64,000 bases of DNA from CAWIHS01 sp963836005. Its GTDB lineage: Bacteria; Pseudomonadota; Gammaproteobacteria; GRL18. The stretch covers positions 496,001-560,000 of the forward strand of contig CAWIHS010000005.1 in the NCBI GenBank assembly GCA_963836005.1, given 5' to 3'. Within the stretch, counting starts at the first letter, position 1. Each line of letters opens with the position of its first letter. The position numbers were made by a program, and so were the translations under genes. This document shows positions 8,471 through 18,109 of this stretch, piece after piece. The notes beneath the pieces were generated by a model. It made no database searches, was not told the origin of the DNA, and saw only the letters and a list, made by a program, of their open reading frames with translations.

Positions 8471-9844
8471 CTACTGCGGCATGAGAAGTTTTCCCCCCCG
8501 GCTGGTTAATATACCCTGTGAAGCGAAAAAACCATGAATATCTTCCGGCTTGGTTTCTTCACGCAGGAGGATGACCATCTCTCCAGCATCACCCAGCGAT
8601 TCCGCACGGTCAGCATCAAATACGGCTTTACCGCTCGCTGCTCCCGGTGAAGCAGGCAGCCCCTGAGCCACCGCTACAGCGATCGAATTGACATCAATGC
8701 GAGGATATAACATTTGCTCTAGATGTTCAGGATTGATACGCAATAAAGCTTCTTTCTTATTGATGAGCCCCTGACGTTCCATTTCAACCGAGGTTCTGAC
8801 CATAGAAGCCGCATTCATCTTCCCATTACGTGTTTGCAGGCAATAAAGCGTTCCCCGTTCTATGGTAAATTCAAAATCCTGCACTTCCCGATAATGATTT
8901 TCCAGTTTGCTGCGCAGTTTTTCTATCTGTTTATAGATTTTAGGCATTTCCTCATCCATCTGATCGATGGGCTTGGGAGTTCTGATACCGGCAACCACAT
9001 CTTCACCCTGTGCGTTGGTTAAATATTCACCGAAAAGACGATTTTCTCCTGTTGCAGGGTTGCGGGTAAAACCCACACCTGTGGCGCAATCATTGCCTCG
9101 GTTACCAAACACCATCAACTGAACATTGACAGCCGTACCATTTGCCATGTCCGAAGTAATTTTAAATTCACGACGATAGTCAATAGCACGTTTACCCATC
9201 CATGAATTGAATACCGCCTTGATGGCTAATTCGAGCTGTTCATAAGGATCTTCGGGAAACTTGCGGCCCGTGACCTGTTTGACAATAGCCAGAAATTCTT
9301 CACTGATTTGCGCCAGGTCGTCAGCTGTCAGCGCAATATCTTCCAGTACACCTTTTTCTTTTTTGATGTTAGCAAAAATTTCGTCAAAAGCTTCGTCCGC
9401 TATACCCAATGCGACTTTACCAAACAGCTGAATAAAACGGCGATAGGCATCATAGGCAAAACGTGCATCTGCAGTTTGTTCAATTTCACCCTGCAGGGTT
9501 TTTTTGTTCAGCCCCAGATTTAAAATCGTATCCATCATTCCAGGCATTGACATCGCTGAGCCAGAGCGTACCGATACCAGCAGTGGATTGTTGCGGTCAC
9601 CAAAACCTTTTCCGGTCTTTTTCTCCAGGGCCTTCATCTGCTTGTGTATCGAATCCAATAAATCTTTGGGCAGCTCTCCTCCATCAGAGTCCAGATATTG
9701 GAGACAGGACTCGGTTGAAATCACAAACCCAGGAGGAACATTAAGACCAATCTGAGTCATTTCACAAAGGTTGGCCCCTTTGCCGCCCAATAACTTTTTG
9801 TTTTTTCCATCACCTTCTTCAAATGCAAATACCTGTTTTCCCAT
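8471..9844 (-). CDS. ppdK: Pyruvate, phosphate dikinase, N-terminal part (upstream of a frameshift)
   Basis: PPDK interconverts pyruvate, ATP and Pi with PEP, AMP and PPi. This frame holds the ATP-grasp part (LGGKGANLCEM, SVRSGSAMSMPGMMDTILNLG, GFTRNPATGENRLFGEY) and the beginning of the swivelling phosphohistidine domain (GLPASPGAASGKAVFDADRA). It breaks off in SRGGKLLMPQ instead of SRGGKTSHAAVV, just before the catalytic His. The start at 9844 (MGKQVFAFEEG) is preferred over an upstream codon at 9871 because AGGAG lies 9 bases before it. The gene is divergent from glgP across a 568-bp gap. PPDK rather than PEP synthase suggests a pyrophosphate-linked, reversible PEP/pyruvate step. Confidence 0.93.
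   Translation of the reverse strand: MGKQVFAFEEGDGKNKKLLGGKGANLCEMTQIGLNVPPGFVISTESCLQYLDSDGGELPKDLLDSIHKQMKALEKKTGKGFGDRNNPLLVSVRSGSAMSMPGMMDTILNLGLNKKTLQGEIEQTADARFAYDAYRRFIQLFGKVALGIADEAFDEIFANIKKEKGVLEDIALTADDLAQISEEFLAIVKQVTGRKFPEDPYEQLELAIKAVFNSWMGKRAIDYRREFKITSDMANGTAVNVQLMVFGNRGNDCATGVGFTRNPATGENRLFGEYLTNAQGEDVVAGIRTPKPIDQMDEEMPKIYKQIEKLRSKLENHYREVQDFEFTIERGTLYCLQTRNGKMNAASMVRTSVEMERQGLINKKEALLRINPEHLEQMLYPRIDVNSIAVAVAQGLPASPGAASGKAVFDADRAESLGDAGEMVILLREETKPEDIHGFFASQGILTSRGGKLLMPQ
8489..8495 (-). other. Slippery heptamer at the ppdK frameshift (G GGA AAA)
   Basis: On the coding strand the sequence is CGG GGG GGA AAA CTT, a run of seven G and four A. The seven bases G-GGA-AAA fit the X-XXY-YYZ pattern of -1 ribosomal slippage. 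A -1 shift here makes the next codons ACT TCT CAT GCC GCA, that is TSHAA, which restores the catalytic motif exactly. A lost base in the homopolymer, in the genome or in the assembly, would look the same. Confidence 0.6.
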
Positions 9845-10412
9845 TCGGGTTTCTCCTGATTTTATACTCAATAGTTACTCTAAAATTGATTCTTCTCAAG
9901 CATACTTACTTTTCACTAAAAATTTCCCTGGCAACTCTAATAGGCTCGAATGAGCAGAATATTTGTGCGCTCTATTGCTCCCCTCTTTGAGGGGGAATGC
10001 CAGGATGGGATAATGATGATGACTCATCTTGATCAGTTGACTGGAGTAAAACATGATGATCGCATTAGATGACAATCAACCTCCACAACCTACAGTCATA
10101 AGATATTATAGCGTTACCCCTATTCCATCCTTCCCGCTCAGATGAGAAAGGAACTGAAGTTTACAAGAAATTAAGTACGCAATTAAAGTGAAGAACCGTA
10201 AAATTTTGTTTGATGAATATAGCACAGTTTGCCTGTAAAAATATATTACATCTTTATGACAATTGTAAAAACTCAACACTGAATAGCATCTTGCACTGTT
10301 GTGTCTATACTAGTAAGGTTATACAGATATGTGCTTAAGCAGGTGATTATCCATAACTACATACGCATGAGCAAAATACTAATTATCAGATGAAGAAAGG
10401 AAAGTGTGGTTT
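9845..10412. other. 568-bp divergent intergenic region between ppdK and glgP
   Basis: It must carry the promoters for ppdK (minus) and glgP (plus). A GAGGGG-type hairpin is seen at about 9983-10000. A 30-codon frame starts at an ATG at 10053 with GGAG seven bases upstream (annotated separately). The stretch 10200-10400 is AT-rich and promoter-like, but I cannot assign one -35/-10 pair with confidence. No full-size gene is present. Confidence 0.4.
10053..10145 (+). CDS. Possible 30-residue small ORF
   Basis: An ATG at 10053 is preceded by GGAG at a good distance and opens 30 codons (MMIALDDNQPPQPTVIRYY and so on) ending at TGA 10143-10145. It is rich in Pro and has no recognised motif. It lies upstream of glgP and could be a leader peptide, a gene relic or chance. 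Confidence 0.18.
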   Translation: MMIALDDNQPPQPTVIRYYSVTPIPSFPLR

Positions 10413-13001
10413 ATGTACTCGCAATATGGTCAGAGTTTTAGCATTGAAGTTCGCCCCAATATCCCGGAACGTCTGCAGCGACTCAACGAATTAGCCAATG
10501 ATCTCTATTATAGCTGGGATCGGCATGTGCGCGGACTATTTTATCGTCTGGATAGAGCCCTGTGGGAAAAATGCGGTCATACACCCAAAGTATTTATGCG
10601 TCAGGTCGCTCAGGAAAAACTCGAGCAGGCATGCCAGGATCGAGTTTTTATGCAGGAATACAATCGCAGCCTGACAGCTTACGATACATACCTCGAGGAA
10701 AAACATTCTATTAGTATCGAAAAACACCTGGATCCAGAAGATGATCTGGTGGCTTATTTCTGTGCAGAATTTGGTATGCATGAAAGTTTTCCAATCTATT
10801 CAGGCGGATTGGGGATACTGGCCGGTGATCATTGCAAAGCCGTCAGTGATATAGGTATTCCCTTTGTCGGCGTTGGTTTATTGTACCGCCGCGGCTATTT
10901 CAACCAGACCATCGACAAAATGGGTAACCAGATTGCCAATTACAATAATATCAATTTCAAGGATCTGCCTGTGGAAGCGGTTGTGCTGGACAGCCACGGC
11001 AAGCAACTGCATGTCAGTGTGGATCTTCCTGGCAGAACTGTTTTTCTCAAGGTCTGGCAGGCCAAAGCCGGTCATATAAGGCTCTATTTTCTGGACAGTG
11101 ACATCGAAAGTAATACTGAACAGGATCGAACCATTACCTATCAACTCTACGGCGGTGACATTCACACTCGAATTCAGCAGGAAATAGTACTCGGTATAGG
11201 CGGGGTTCGTTTAATCAGGGCTCTGGGCCTGCACCCTACGGTGTGGCATATCAATGAAGGGCACGCTGCCTTCCAGGTGCTTGAACGCTGTCGTGAATAT
11301 ATCCACAAGCGTTCATTGAACTTTGATACCGCGATGGAAATTGTTGCCTCAGGAACGGTGTTCACGACTCATACACCGGTACCAGCTGGTCATGATATAT
11401 TCAATCATGATCTGTTAATGGAGTATTTTCAGGACTTTTACCCGCAGCTGGATATAGACTGGACACGTTTCACCTCTCTGGGCGCCTTCCCTGGAAATGA
11501 ACATGCTTTTAATCAGACCGCATTGAGTTTACGCTGTTCTCGTTTTCATAATGGCGTAAGCTGCATCCATGGCAGGGTTGCGTCTGAAATGGAGTCTTAT
11601 GTCTGGCCGCAAATCCCTCCCGCTGAAAACCCTATCAGCTATGTTACCAACGGTGTCCATGTGCCCACTTTTCTTGCCCGTCAATGGAGCAATCTGTTTG
11701 ACATGCATTTTGGTTCTGAATGGCGTAATCAATTATTAAATAAAAAATTCTGGCAAGCCATAGACACCATTCCAGACCATAGTTTCTGGAGTGTCAAACA
11801 AACACTTAAATCCGAACTGCTGGAAGCAGTCTATCAGTCCATGACTGACCGCCATACCCGTGAAGGATGCGGACCGCTGCGTACAGAAAGGCTCACCAAG
11901 CATATTGCCAATTACAACTCTGATTTATTAATCGTCGGTTTTGCCCGACGCTTTGCCACCTACAAACGGGCCACCTTGCTTTTTTCCGATCTGGAAAGGC
12001 TTGAGCGTATTGTCTCAATAGCTGATCAGCCGATTATTTTCCTCTTCGCAGGTAAGGCACATCCCAGCGATATTCCCGGACAGGATTTAATCCGCGAGAT
12101 ACATGCTATCTCACAAAGACCTGAATTCGAAGGGAAAATATTTCTTCTGGAAGGTTATGACATGCAGCTGGCCCGCAAGCTGGTTGCAGGGGTCGACATC
12201 TGGCTTAACACCCCGGAATATCCCCTGGAAGCCAGTGGCACCTCAGGACAAAAAGCGGGCATCAATGGGGCTCTAAATCTCAGTATAGCGGACGGCTGGT
12301 GGGGTGAAGGCTTTAATGGCCTCAATGGCTGGAGCATTGCACCTCATACTATCAATACTGATGCTCACTTACGCGATTATGAAGAATCACAGGAATTGCT
12401 GGATATACTGGAATACCAGGTACTTCCTCAATTTTACAACCGTAACCTGCATGGTTACTCTGAAGAATGGGTTAAAAAATCAAAACAATCGATGATTTCT
12501 CTTATCCCCCGCTTCAATTCTCAACGACAGGTTATGGATTATGTAGCACACTTTTATGGTAAAGCCAATACTCATAGAAAACGTCTACTGGCTGATGAAT
12601 TGAAACCGGCTAAAAAATTAGCCCGATGGAAAGAAAAAGTCAGGGCGGTCTGGGAACAGGTTCATATCAAACTGGAAGACTATCCGCAAACGGTCATTTA
12701 CGCAGGTGATATCCTGCAGATTAGAGTCGCTGTCTATCTGGGTGAACTATCACCGCAGGATGTGGTGGTAGAATTTCTTCTGGGCATTGATAATGAAGAT
12801 CAGGTCTGTGAAGATGGTGTCTGTACTTATGCGGTTTCAGATCAATTTAAACCGATTGAGACCAATACGAAAGGCGAGACCCTTTTTCAGCTGGATCTTG
12901 ATACTGCTGTGAGTGGATTACAACATTATAAAATACGCGTTTTCCCCTACCACCACCTGCTCAGCCACCGCTTCGAAATGGGTTTTATGCTCTGGTTGTA
13001 G
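10413..13001 (+). CDS. glgP: Alpha-glucan (glycogen) phosphorylase, GT35 with DUF3417 N-terminus
   Basis: It releases glucose 1-phosphate from glycogen or maltodextrin ends with a pyridoxal phosphate cofactor. The 862-residue protein begins with a DUF3417 segment (PERLQRLNELANDLYYSWDR), which marks the archaeal/Thermotoga-type phosphorylase branch rather than the E. coli GlgP/MalP branch. Core motifs are AEFGMHESFPIYSGGLG, WHINEGHAAFQ and EASGTSGQKAGINGALNLS, where the Lys (about residue 610) holds the PLP. I choose the ATG at 10413 (MYSQYGQSF): AAGGAA lies about 10 bases before it, while the GTG at 10404 is too close. It opens the glycogen cluster and converges on malQ. Confidence 0.94.
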   Translation: MYSQYGQSFSIEVRPNIPERLQRLNELANDLYYSWDRHVRGLFYRLDRALWEKCGHTPKVFMRQVAQEKLEQACQDRVFMQEYNRSLTAYDTYLEEKHSISIEKHLDPEDDLVAYFCAEFGMHESFPIYSGGLGILAGDHCKAVSDIGIPFVGVGLLYRRGYFNQTIDKMGNQIANYNNINFKDLPVEAVVLDSHGKQLHVSVDLPGRTVFLKVWQAKAGHIRLYFLDSDIESNTEQDRTITYQLYGGDIHTRIQQEIVLGIGGVRLIRALGLHPTVWHINEGHAAFQVLERCREYIHKRSLNFDTAMEIVASGTVFTTHTPVPAGHDIFNHDLLMEYFQDFYPQLDIDWTRFTSLGAFPGNEHAFNQTALSLRCSRFHNGVSCIHGRVASEMESYVWPQIPPAENPISYVTNGVHVPTFLARQWSNLFDMHFGSEWRNQLLNKKFWQAIDTIPDHSFWSVKQTLKSELLEAVYQSMTDRHTREGCGPLRTERLTKHIANYNSDLLIVGFARRFATYKRATLLFSDLERLERIVSIADQPIIFLFAGKAHPSDIPGQDLIREIHAISQRPEFEGKIFLLEGYDMQLARKLVAGVDIWLNTPEYPLEASGTSGQKAGINGALNLSIADGWWGEGFNGLNGWSIAPHTINTDAHLRDYEESQELLDILEYQVLPQFYNRNLHGYSEEWVKKSKQSMISLIPRFNSQRQVMDYVAHFYGKANTHRKRLLADELKPAKKLARWKEKVRAVWEQVHIKLEDYPQTVIYAGDILQIRVAVYLGELSPQDVVVEFLLGIDNEDQVCEDGVCTYAVSDQFKPIETNTKGETLFQLDLDTAVSGLQHYKIRVFPYHHLLSHRFEMGFMLWL

Positions 13002-13045
13002 ATACCCGGGATACAAAACAGTCTGGCGGGAGCTGCTAACAGAAG

Positions 13046-14533
13046 TTAAAGATTTCGTCCATACAGATTATTCATCTTACGGCTAGAGGCTTTTATTTCA
13101 TCCGTAAGCATGTCCCACTGAAAACGCCAGTGCCAGTTACCTTCTGTGGTACCAGGAGTGTTCATGCGGGAACCTTCACCCAATTCAAGAATATCCTGCA
13201 TTGGCAGAATAGCCAGTTTGGCAACAGAGGCAAGGGCAGTGTTCATCATAACCTGATGCAATTTTTCATACGGATAATTCAAGTATTGCTGAATACGATG
13301 CTTTTCCCTGTCATCCAGGCTATTCAGCCATGACAAAGTGGTATCATTATCATGAGTACCGGTGTATACAACACTGTTAACCTGGTGATTATGCGGTAAA
13401 TAAGGATTACTTGGCTCACCTGAAAAAGCAAACTGCAGGATTTTCATGCCCGGTAAAAAAAACTGTTTTCTCAATGCCTCTACTTGCTCGGTAATCACCC
13501 CCAAATCTTCCGCTACCAGAGATAATTCAGGATAGGCTTTATACAGCGCTTTCAGTAACTTCTTACCCGGAGCCTTGACCCAGTGACCGTCAATCGCAGT
13601 TTCAGTTTCTGCCGGTATTTCCCAACAGGCTTCAAATCCCCGGAAATGATCGATTCGAATGATGTCAAACAGTTCCTGTTGTGTTTTAATACGCTCTATC
13701 CACCAGCTGAACTGATGCCGCTCCATAACATCCCACTGGTAATGAGGGTTTCCCCAGCGCTGCCCTGTAGCAGAAAAATAATCCGGCGGCACACCAGCTA
13801 CAACACTAGACTCGCCGTTTTCATCCAGTTTAAAAAATTCCTGTTGAGCCCATACATCAGCACTATCATGAGCAACAAAAATAGGCAGATCACCGAACAA
13901 AAAGATGCCTTTGTCCTGTGCATAGGCTTTTAAACCCAGCCATTGAGAAAAAAACAAAAATTGTTCAAACTGAAAATAATTAATTTCAAAACTGAGTAAT
14001 TGACGCGTTTCTTCGAGCGCTTTATTATCTCTAAACCTGAGTTCTTCAGGCCATTCCAGCCAGCTTCTGTTATGATATTTGCACTTCAAGGCACAATACA
14101 GCGCGTAATCATCAAGCCAGAATCCCTGCTTGTGGATAAACTGCCTGAATTGGGACTGAAGATCTTCATCAGCATACTGACGAAAATATTCAGCCGCAAG
14201 ACTGATACCTTTTGAACGGACAATCACATTAGCATAACAATTTTGCATTTCCTGTTTATTCAGCCAGCCCTTATCTACGAGCCATTGCAGATCAATTAGA
14301 TGCGGGTTTCCGGCATGTACAGAAAGAGCCTGGTACGGCGATCCATCTGCATGGGTTGGCCCCAGCGGCAGAGTCTGCCAGACGCTGTAACCCGAGTCAG
14401 AGAGAAAATCGACAAAGCGATAGGCGTCTTCACCAATAACACCGATATCAAAGGGGCCTGGTAGAGAAGTCGGATGCAGCAAAACACCTGCGCGGCGTTT
14501 ATCCAGTGGAGGGGAGCTATTACAGTGGTCCAT
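13046..14533 (-). CDS. malQ: 4-alpha-glucanotransferase (amylomaltase)
   Basis: A GH77 disproportionating enzyme that transfers alpha-1,4-glucan segments between maltodextrins. The 495 residues match the short bacterial amylomaltase type. Motifs are RRAGVLLHPTSLPGPFDIG at the N-terminus, GDLPIFVAHDSADVW, IIRIDHFRGF (nucleophile Asp), LSLVAEDLGVI (acid/base Glu) and VVYTGTHDNDTTLSWL. It converges on glgP and is oriented like the GH57 gene and glgC. It probably recycles the short chains left by phosphorylase. The start at 14533 has AAGGA a few bases upstream. Confidence 0.95.
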   Translation of the reverse strand: MDHCNSSPPLDKRRAGVLLHPTSLPGPFDIGVIGEDAYRFVDFLSDSGYSVWQTLPLGPTHADGSPYQALSVHAGNPHLIDLQWLVDKGWLNKQEMQNCYANVIVRSKGISLAAEYFRQYADEDLQSQFRQFIHKQGFWLDDYALYCALKCKYHNRSWLEWPEELRFRDNKALEETRQLLSFEINYFQFEQFLFFSQWLGLKAYAQDKGIFLFGDLPIFVAHDSADVWAQQEFFKLDENGESSVVAGVPPDYFSATGQRWGNPHYQWDVMERHQFSWWIERIKTQQELFDIIRIDHFRGFEACWEIPAETETAIDGHWVKAPGKKLLKALYKAYPELSLVAEDLGVITEQVEALRKQFFLPGMKILQFAFSGEPSNPYLPHNHQVNSVVYTGTHDNDTTLSWLNSLDDREKHRIQQYLNYPYEKLHQVMMNTALASVAKLAILPMQDILELGEGSRMNTPGTTEGNWHWRFQWDMLTDEIKASSRKMNNLYGRNL

Positions 14534-14621
14534 ACCTTATTCCTTGCCTGAAATTATTGTTATTAACCTGAACTCGGGATAACACTCTAAGCAACGTGCT
14601 GATTTTCTTTTGTTTATGGAG

Positions 14622-14791
14622 GGTAGATAATTGCTCCTGCATCATCAGCATTGCCTACATGACCAGCATGGATGGTGGAAATGCATGCGACAGGCAGGAA
14701 AGCCGGAGTCGTCCCTGTAGCTCAAGTGTGTTTGGCATGCACGAGCAATACCTGACAGTCAGCTAGCTTATAGATGCGCTGAAAAAATTAC
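14622..14791. repeat. Decayed copy of a family A miniature element
   Basis: The segment shares long blocks with the 373-bp element at 30912-31284 (GATAATTGCTCCTG, CATGGATGGTGGAAATGCAT, GTCGTCCCTG). It ends with a degraded ATAGATGCGCTG...ATTAC terminus. The left end is not recognisable and I could not read a convincing target duplication. It fills most of the gap between malQ and the GH57 gene. Confidence 0.6.
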
Positions 14792-14864
14792 GTTATTCTT
14801 ATCATATGGGGGTGTTGCTGAACATGCTAAAGCCATAGTTAAAGTATAGCATAACTGTCGTTAT

Positions 14865-16583
14865 CTAATCTTCCTGACCATGACGCATCGTCCCGCCTGC
14901 AGCTGGTGCTCCGCCTCCGGAAGTGAAAACCTGTGTCAGATAACTGGGGGGTAAAACACCCAGATATTGATATAATATGGTCAAATTCAAGCGGAACAGA
15001 GATTCAAAACTGCTGACAGAATCAGCCGGATTATAATCACCGAACCACCAGAACCAGTCCGAACCTTCACAGACAGCAAGCTGTTTCTCTGCCCTTGATA
15101 ATTGCCCTGCATCCAGCTCACCTTTGGCAACGACCTTATCAAAACACAGTTTGGCTTCAATCAACATATCCCAACCACGATTTTTGGCCTTATCACCAAT
15201 CCAGGTGGATAAAGTGCCATAAACCCAACTGCCGGCAACCAGTGAAGGCAGTTGTGTGGGTCTCGCATTTGCTTGAATGCAGTCAGAAAAAGTAGTTAAC
15301 TCAAACTCAGGATGCTGTGCTAATTTTTTATACAGGGCAGTGAGAAAATAATAACCGTTTTCAGGATAATATTCCCAGGCATTTTCACCATCGAGAATAA
15401 TAGAAACGACACGCCCCTGCTGACTTTTGCGAAAATGATAAATAGTTTCCAGATGTTCAAGCAGATTGTTAACAGCATCATCTGCATGCCATTTGGAGTA
15501 GGTAAAACCAATCAGATCAGAGAGCCCGTCATCGCGAAAAAAGCAATTTATATCCGAACCCTTGAGCTGGTAGGCTCTGTGTATACCTATATCCTGATGA
15601 ATTTTTTCTGTTAGATTGTTTTTTGCAAGACTATTAGCCAGCACACTGCCGCCGGAGGCAGTCCAGCTAAAACCATACTCGGACAGGAGTTTCACGGTCT
15701 CATCACTTAAACTGCCTTCAGAGGGCCAGCAGCCCCTGGGTTTGAAACCGAAATGGTTGTTAAAAATATCCAGACCCTGTTTTAGATGCCAGTGAACCCG
15801 TGCTTCTCCTCCGGGATATTCGTGATGTTCCGGCAGAGTAACATCAGGCATCGCTTCTTTTGCACATTCCAGATCAAGCATTAAAGGCATAATAGGATGA
15901 GCATAAGGTGTCACCGACAATTCAACTTGACCTGACTGAGCCAGCTTGCGGTAACGAGGGATAAGACCAGAGAGAAGCTCGCCAATCACTTCCAGCAACT
16001 GGTAACGATCATTCAATGTATAATCATTTTCTTTAGAAACGAGCCTTTTTATACGCGGATCTTTTCTTCTGACAGTCTCTCCTATCCAGGCCAGGTGATG
16101 CCAGACCAACAGATCAAAAAGATATTGATCAGAGAGGTAAAAAATGGTGTCCGGATGTTGCGTATACCAGGCAGACATATCTGCTAACTTTTGATATGCT
16201 GGAAAACGCTCAATCAGCCGTTCACGATTAGCACGTAAACAGTCTTTAATGATCTGTAATCTCAAGGGCGGACTAGATGACAGTCTGTTTGCTGTCAGAC
16301 TTGCCAGCAAAGGACAACGCAGCTTTACATTATGACGCAGAAAGTCTTTGACCTGATGATCATAATCTTCAATCTGTTCCAGTAAGGTGGGGGTGAAATT
16401 AATCACAGCCCTGGCCCCGGATATATTTTCCAGATGTTCAGCCATGTCTACATAATCTTTTATCGCATGCAGATACGTCCAGGGCAGCTGATATTCATTC
16501 ACCCTTAAATCACGATATTCCGGCTGATGCATGTGCCAGCACAGGACAACTTTTAATTTTTCTTTCACTGCAGCTTTTGGCAC
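14865..16583 (-). CDS. Glycoside hydrolase family 57 protein (alpha-amylase or glucan-transferase type)
   Basis: A 572-residue GH57 enzyme. Visible family motifs are CWHMHQPEYRD (about 15-25), YAHPIMPLM (about 227-235), RGCWPSEGSLSDE with the likely nucleophile E289, and IILDGENAWEYY with the likely acid/base D398. GH57 includes alpha-amylases, amylopullulanases, glucanotransferases and branching enzymes. The sequence alone does not settle the activity, but the context says alpha-glucan. No signal peptide is visible, so it should act on intracellular glycogen. The start is a GTG at 16583 with GGGGAG six bases upstream. Oriented with malQ and glgC, it may be part of their operon, although a gap of about 175 bp separates it from glgC. 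Confidence 0.88.
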   Translation of the reverse strand: MPKAAVKEKLKVVLCWHMHQPEYRDLRVNEYQLPWTYLHAIKDYVDMAEHLENISGARAVINFTPTLLEQIEDYDHQVKDFLRHNVKLRCPLLASLTANRLSSSPPLRLQIIKDCLRANRERLIERFPAYQKLADMSAWYTQHPDTIFYLSDQYLFDLLVWHHLAWIGETVRRKDPRIKRLVSKENDYTLNDRYQLLEVIGELLSGLIPRYRKLAQSGQVELSVTPYAHPIMPLMLDLECAKEAMPDVTLPEHHEYPGGEARVHWHLKQGLDIFNNHFGFKPRGCWPSEGSLSDETVKLLSEYGFSWTASGGSVLANSLAKNNLTEKIHQDIGIHRAYQLKGSDINCFFRDDGLSDLIGFTYSKWHADDAVNNLLEHLETIYHFRKSQQGRVVSIILDGENAWEYYPENGYYFLTALYKKLAQHPEFELTTFSDCIQANARPTQLPSLVAGSWVYGTLSTWIGDKAKNRGWDMLIEAKLCFDKVVAKGELDAGQLSRAEKQLAVCEGSDWFWWFGDYNPADSVSSFESLFRLNLTILYQYLGVLPPSYLTQVFTSGGGAPAAGGTMRHGQED

Positions 16584-16670
16584 TGCTTCTCCCCTGATTC
16601 ATTTTGACCATGATGCCTTTTTGACCATGGCTGCTTTTTAATAATAGTTGCTTAATAACCAATCATACCA

Positions 16671-16705
16671 GGTACTGTTAAGGAGAATCGGGTATTTGTG
16701 CAGAC
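16671..16705. repeat. Short interspersed repeat (GGAGAATCGGGTATT type)
   Basis: This segment (GGTACTGTTAAGGAGAATCG, continuing GGTATTTGTGCAGAC) is nearly repeated at 38409-38442. At that site it is one arm of a hairpin next to the IS110 element. It lies in the gap between glgC and the GH57 gene. Confidence 0.5.
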
Positions 16706-16757
16706 AATTCACCGTTCGTATGGCAAACCTTTGCATCTCCCTGGCCTCTAAAAATTA

Positions 16758-18026
16758 TTATCTTGACCAGTGCAGATTCTGTCCCAGCATATCCGGTGTT
16801 ACCAGCACGACATTGCTCTCGGTGACGGTAAAGCGTTTTCTGTCCTGCTCCAGATCAACTCCTATCTGAGTACCTGCAGGCAGAATACAGCCTTTATCAA
16901 TGACCGCCTTGTTGATAATGCAGTTTTCCCCTATTTCAACATTCGGAAGTATAACAGAATCTTCGATCACAGAATAAGAATTAACCCTGACGTTGGAAAA
17001 TAACAGCGAATGGGAAATTTTTGCCCCGGAGATAATACATCCGCCTGAAACCAGAGAGTCCACAGCCATTCCTCTGCGATCATCATCATCAAAAACAAAC
17101 TTTGCCGGCGGCAGCTGCTCCTGATAGGTCCAGATAGGCCAGTCATCATCATACAGGTTTAATTCCGGGGAGACGCCAATCAATTCCAGGTTGGCTTTCC
17201 AGTAAGCATCAAGCGTTCCCACATCACGCCAATAGGTTTGCTGCTGATCACGGTTATTACTAAACGGGTAAGCATAGACCCGATAATTATCGATCAGCGA
17301 GGGAATAATATCCTTGCCAAAATCCCTGCTCGAACTGGTATTATCAGCATCTTTTATCAGCTGTTCATAAAGGAAGTCAGTGTTGAAGATATAAATCCCC
17401 ATGGACGCAAGAGCAGCCTCTGAATTAGTCGGCATGCATTTAGGTTGTTGAGGTTTTTCAGCAAATTCTAAGACACGATTATAAGTGTCAACGGCCATAA
17501 CGCCGAAAGATTTGGCTTCTTCCAGACTTACTTCAAAACAACCAACAGTCAGGTCGGCCTGATTATCCACATGGGCAGCCAGCATCGCACCATAGTCCAT
17601 TTTATAGATATGATCCCCGGCTAAAACCAGCACAAATTCAGGAGCATGCTCCCTGAGGATATCAATATTCTGATAGATTGCATCTGCCGTTCCCAGATAC
17701 CAGTTGTCTTTTATGCGCTGTTGCGCCGGCAGCAGTTCGACATATTCACCAAACTCACCACGAAAGTGTCCCCATCCCTGCTGGATATGACGAAGCAGCG
17801 AATGAGCCTTATACTGAGTAGCCACACTAATTCTCCGAATACCGGAGTTGACACAATTGGATAAAGGAAAATCAATAATACGGAACTTGCCGCCAAACGG
17901 TACTCCGGGCTTTGCTCTCCAGCGGGTTAATTCCAGGAGTCTGGATCCCTGGCCTCCAGCGAGAATAATAGCCAGTGTATTTCGAGTTAAACGACTGACA
18001 AAACGAGGTGAATTTTCAACTGTCAC
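16758..18026 (-). CDS. glgC: Glucose-1-phosphate adenylyltransferase
   Basis: It makes ADP-glucose from glucose 1-phosphate and ATP, the committed and normally allosteric step of bacterial glycogen synthesis. Motifs are ILAGGQGSRLLELTRWRAKP (nucleotide binding), FGGKFRIIDFPLSNCVNSGI, GTADAIYQN, LAGDHIYKMDY and FAEKP, followed by a left-handed beta-helix C-terminus. The start is placed at the GTG at 18026 (MTVENSPRF), because AAGGAG lies six bases before it, rather than at the upstream GTG at 18047. This gives 422 residues, the normal length. It is divergent from glgB-glgA. Confidence 0.95.
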   Translation of the reverse strand: MTVENSPRFVSRLTRNTLAIILAGGQGSRLLELTRWRAKPGVPFGGKFRIIDFPLSNCVNSGIRRISVATQYKAHSLLRHIQQGWGHFRGEFGEYVELLPAQQRIKDNWYLGTADAIYQNIDILREHAPEFVLVLAGDHIYKMDYGAMLAAHVDNQADLTVGCFEVSLEEAKSFGVMAVDTYNRVLEFAEKPQQPKCMPTNSEAALASMGIYIFNTDFLYEQLIKDADNTSSSRDFGKDIIPSLIDNYRVYAYPFSNNRDQQQTYWRDVGTLDAYWKANLELIGVSPELNLYDDDWPIWTYQEQLPPAKFVFDDDDRRGMAVDSLVSGGCIISGAKISHSLLFSNVRVNSYSVIEDSVILPNVEIGENCIINKAVIDKGCILPAGTQIGVDLEQDRKRFTVTESNVVLVTPDMLGQNLHWSR

Positions 18027-18067
18027 AATCGACTCCTTGGTGAGCACGCAAAATATAAATTGAAGTT

Positions 18068-18109
18068 AAAACTACTCAGTGCAATATCTCAGGTACTTTG
18101 AGCAGTGAC
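18068..18109. repeat. Miniature inverted-repeat element, family A (42 bp)
   Basis: The same length and inverted sequence as the 574-615 copy (AACTACTCAGTGCAATATCT ... GAGCAGTGAC). The flanks TTGAAGTT (18060-18067) and TTTAAGTT (18110-18117) agree at 7 of 8 positions, fitting a target duplication. It lies 40 bp upstream of the glgC start, in the shared glgC/glgB control region. Confidence 0.72.
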
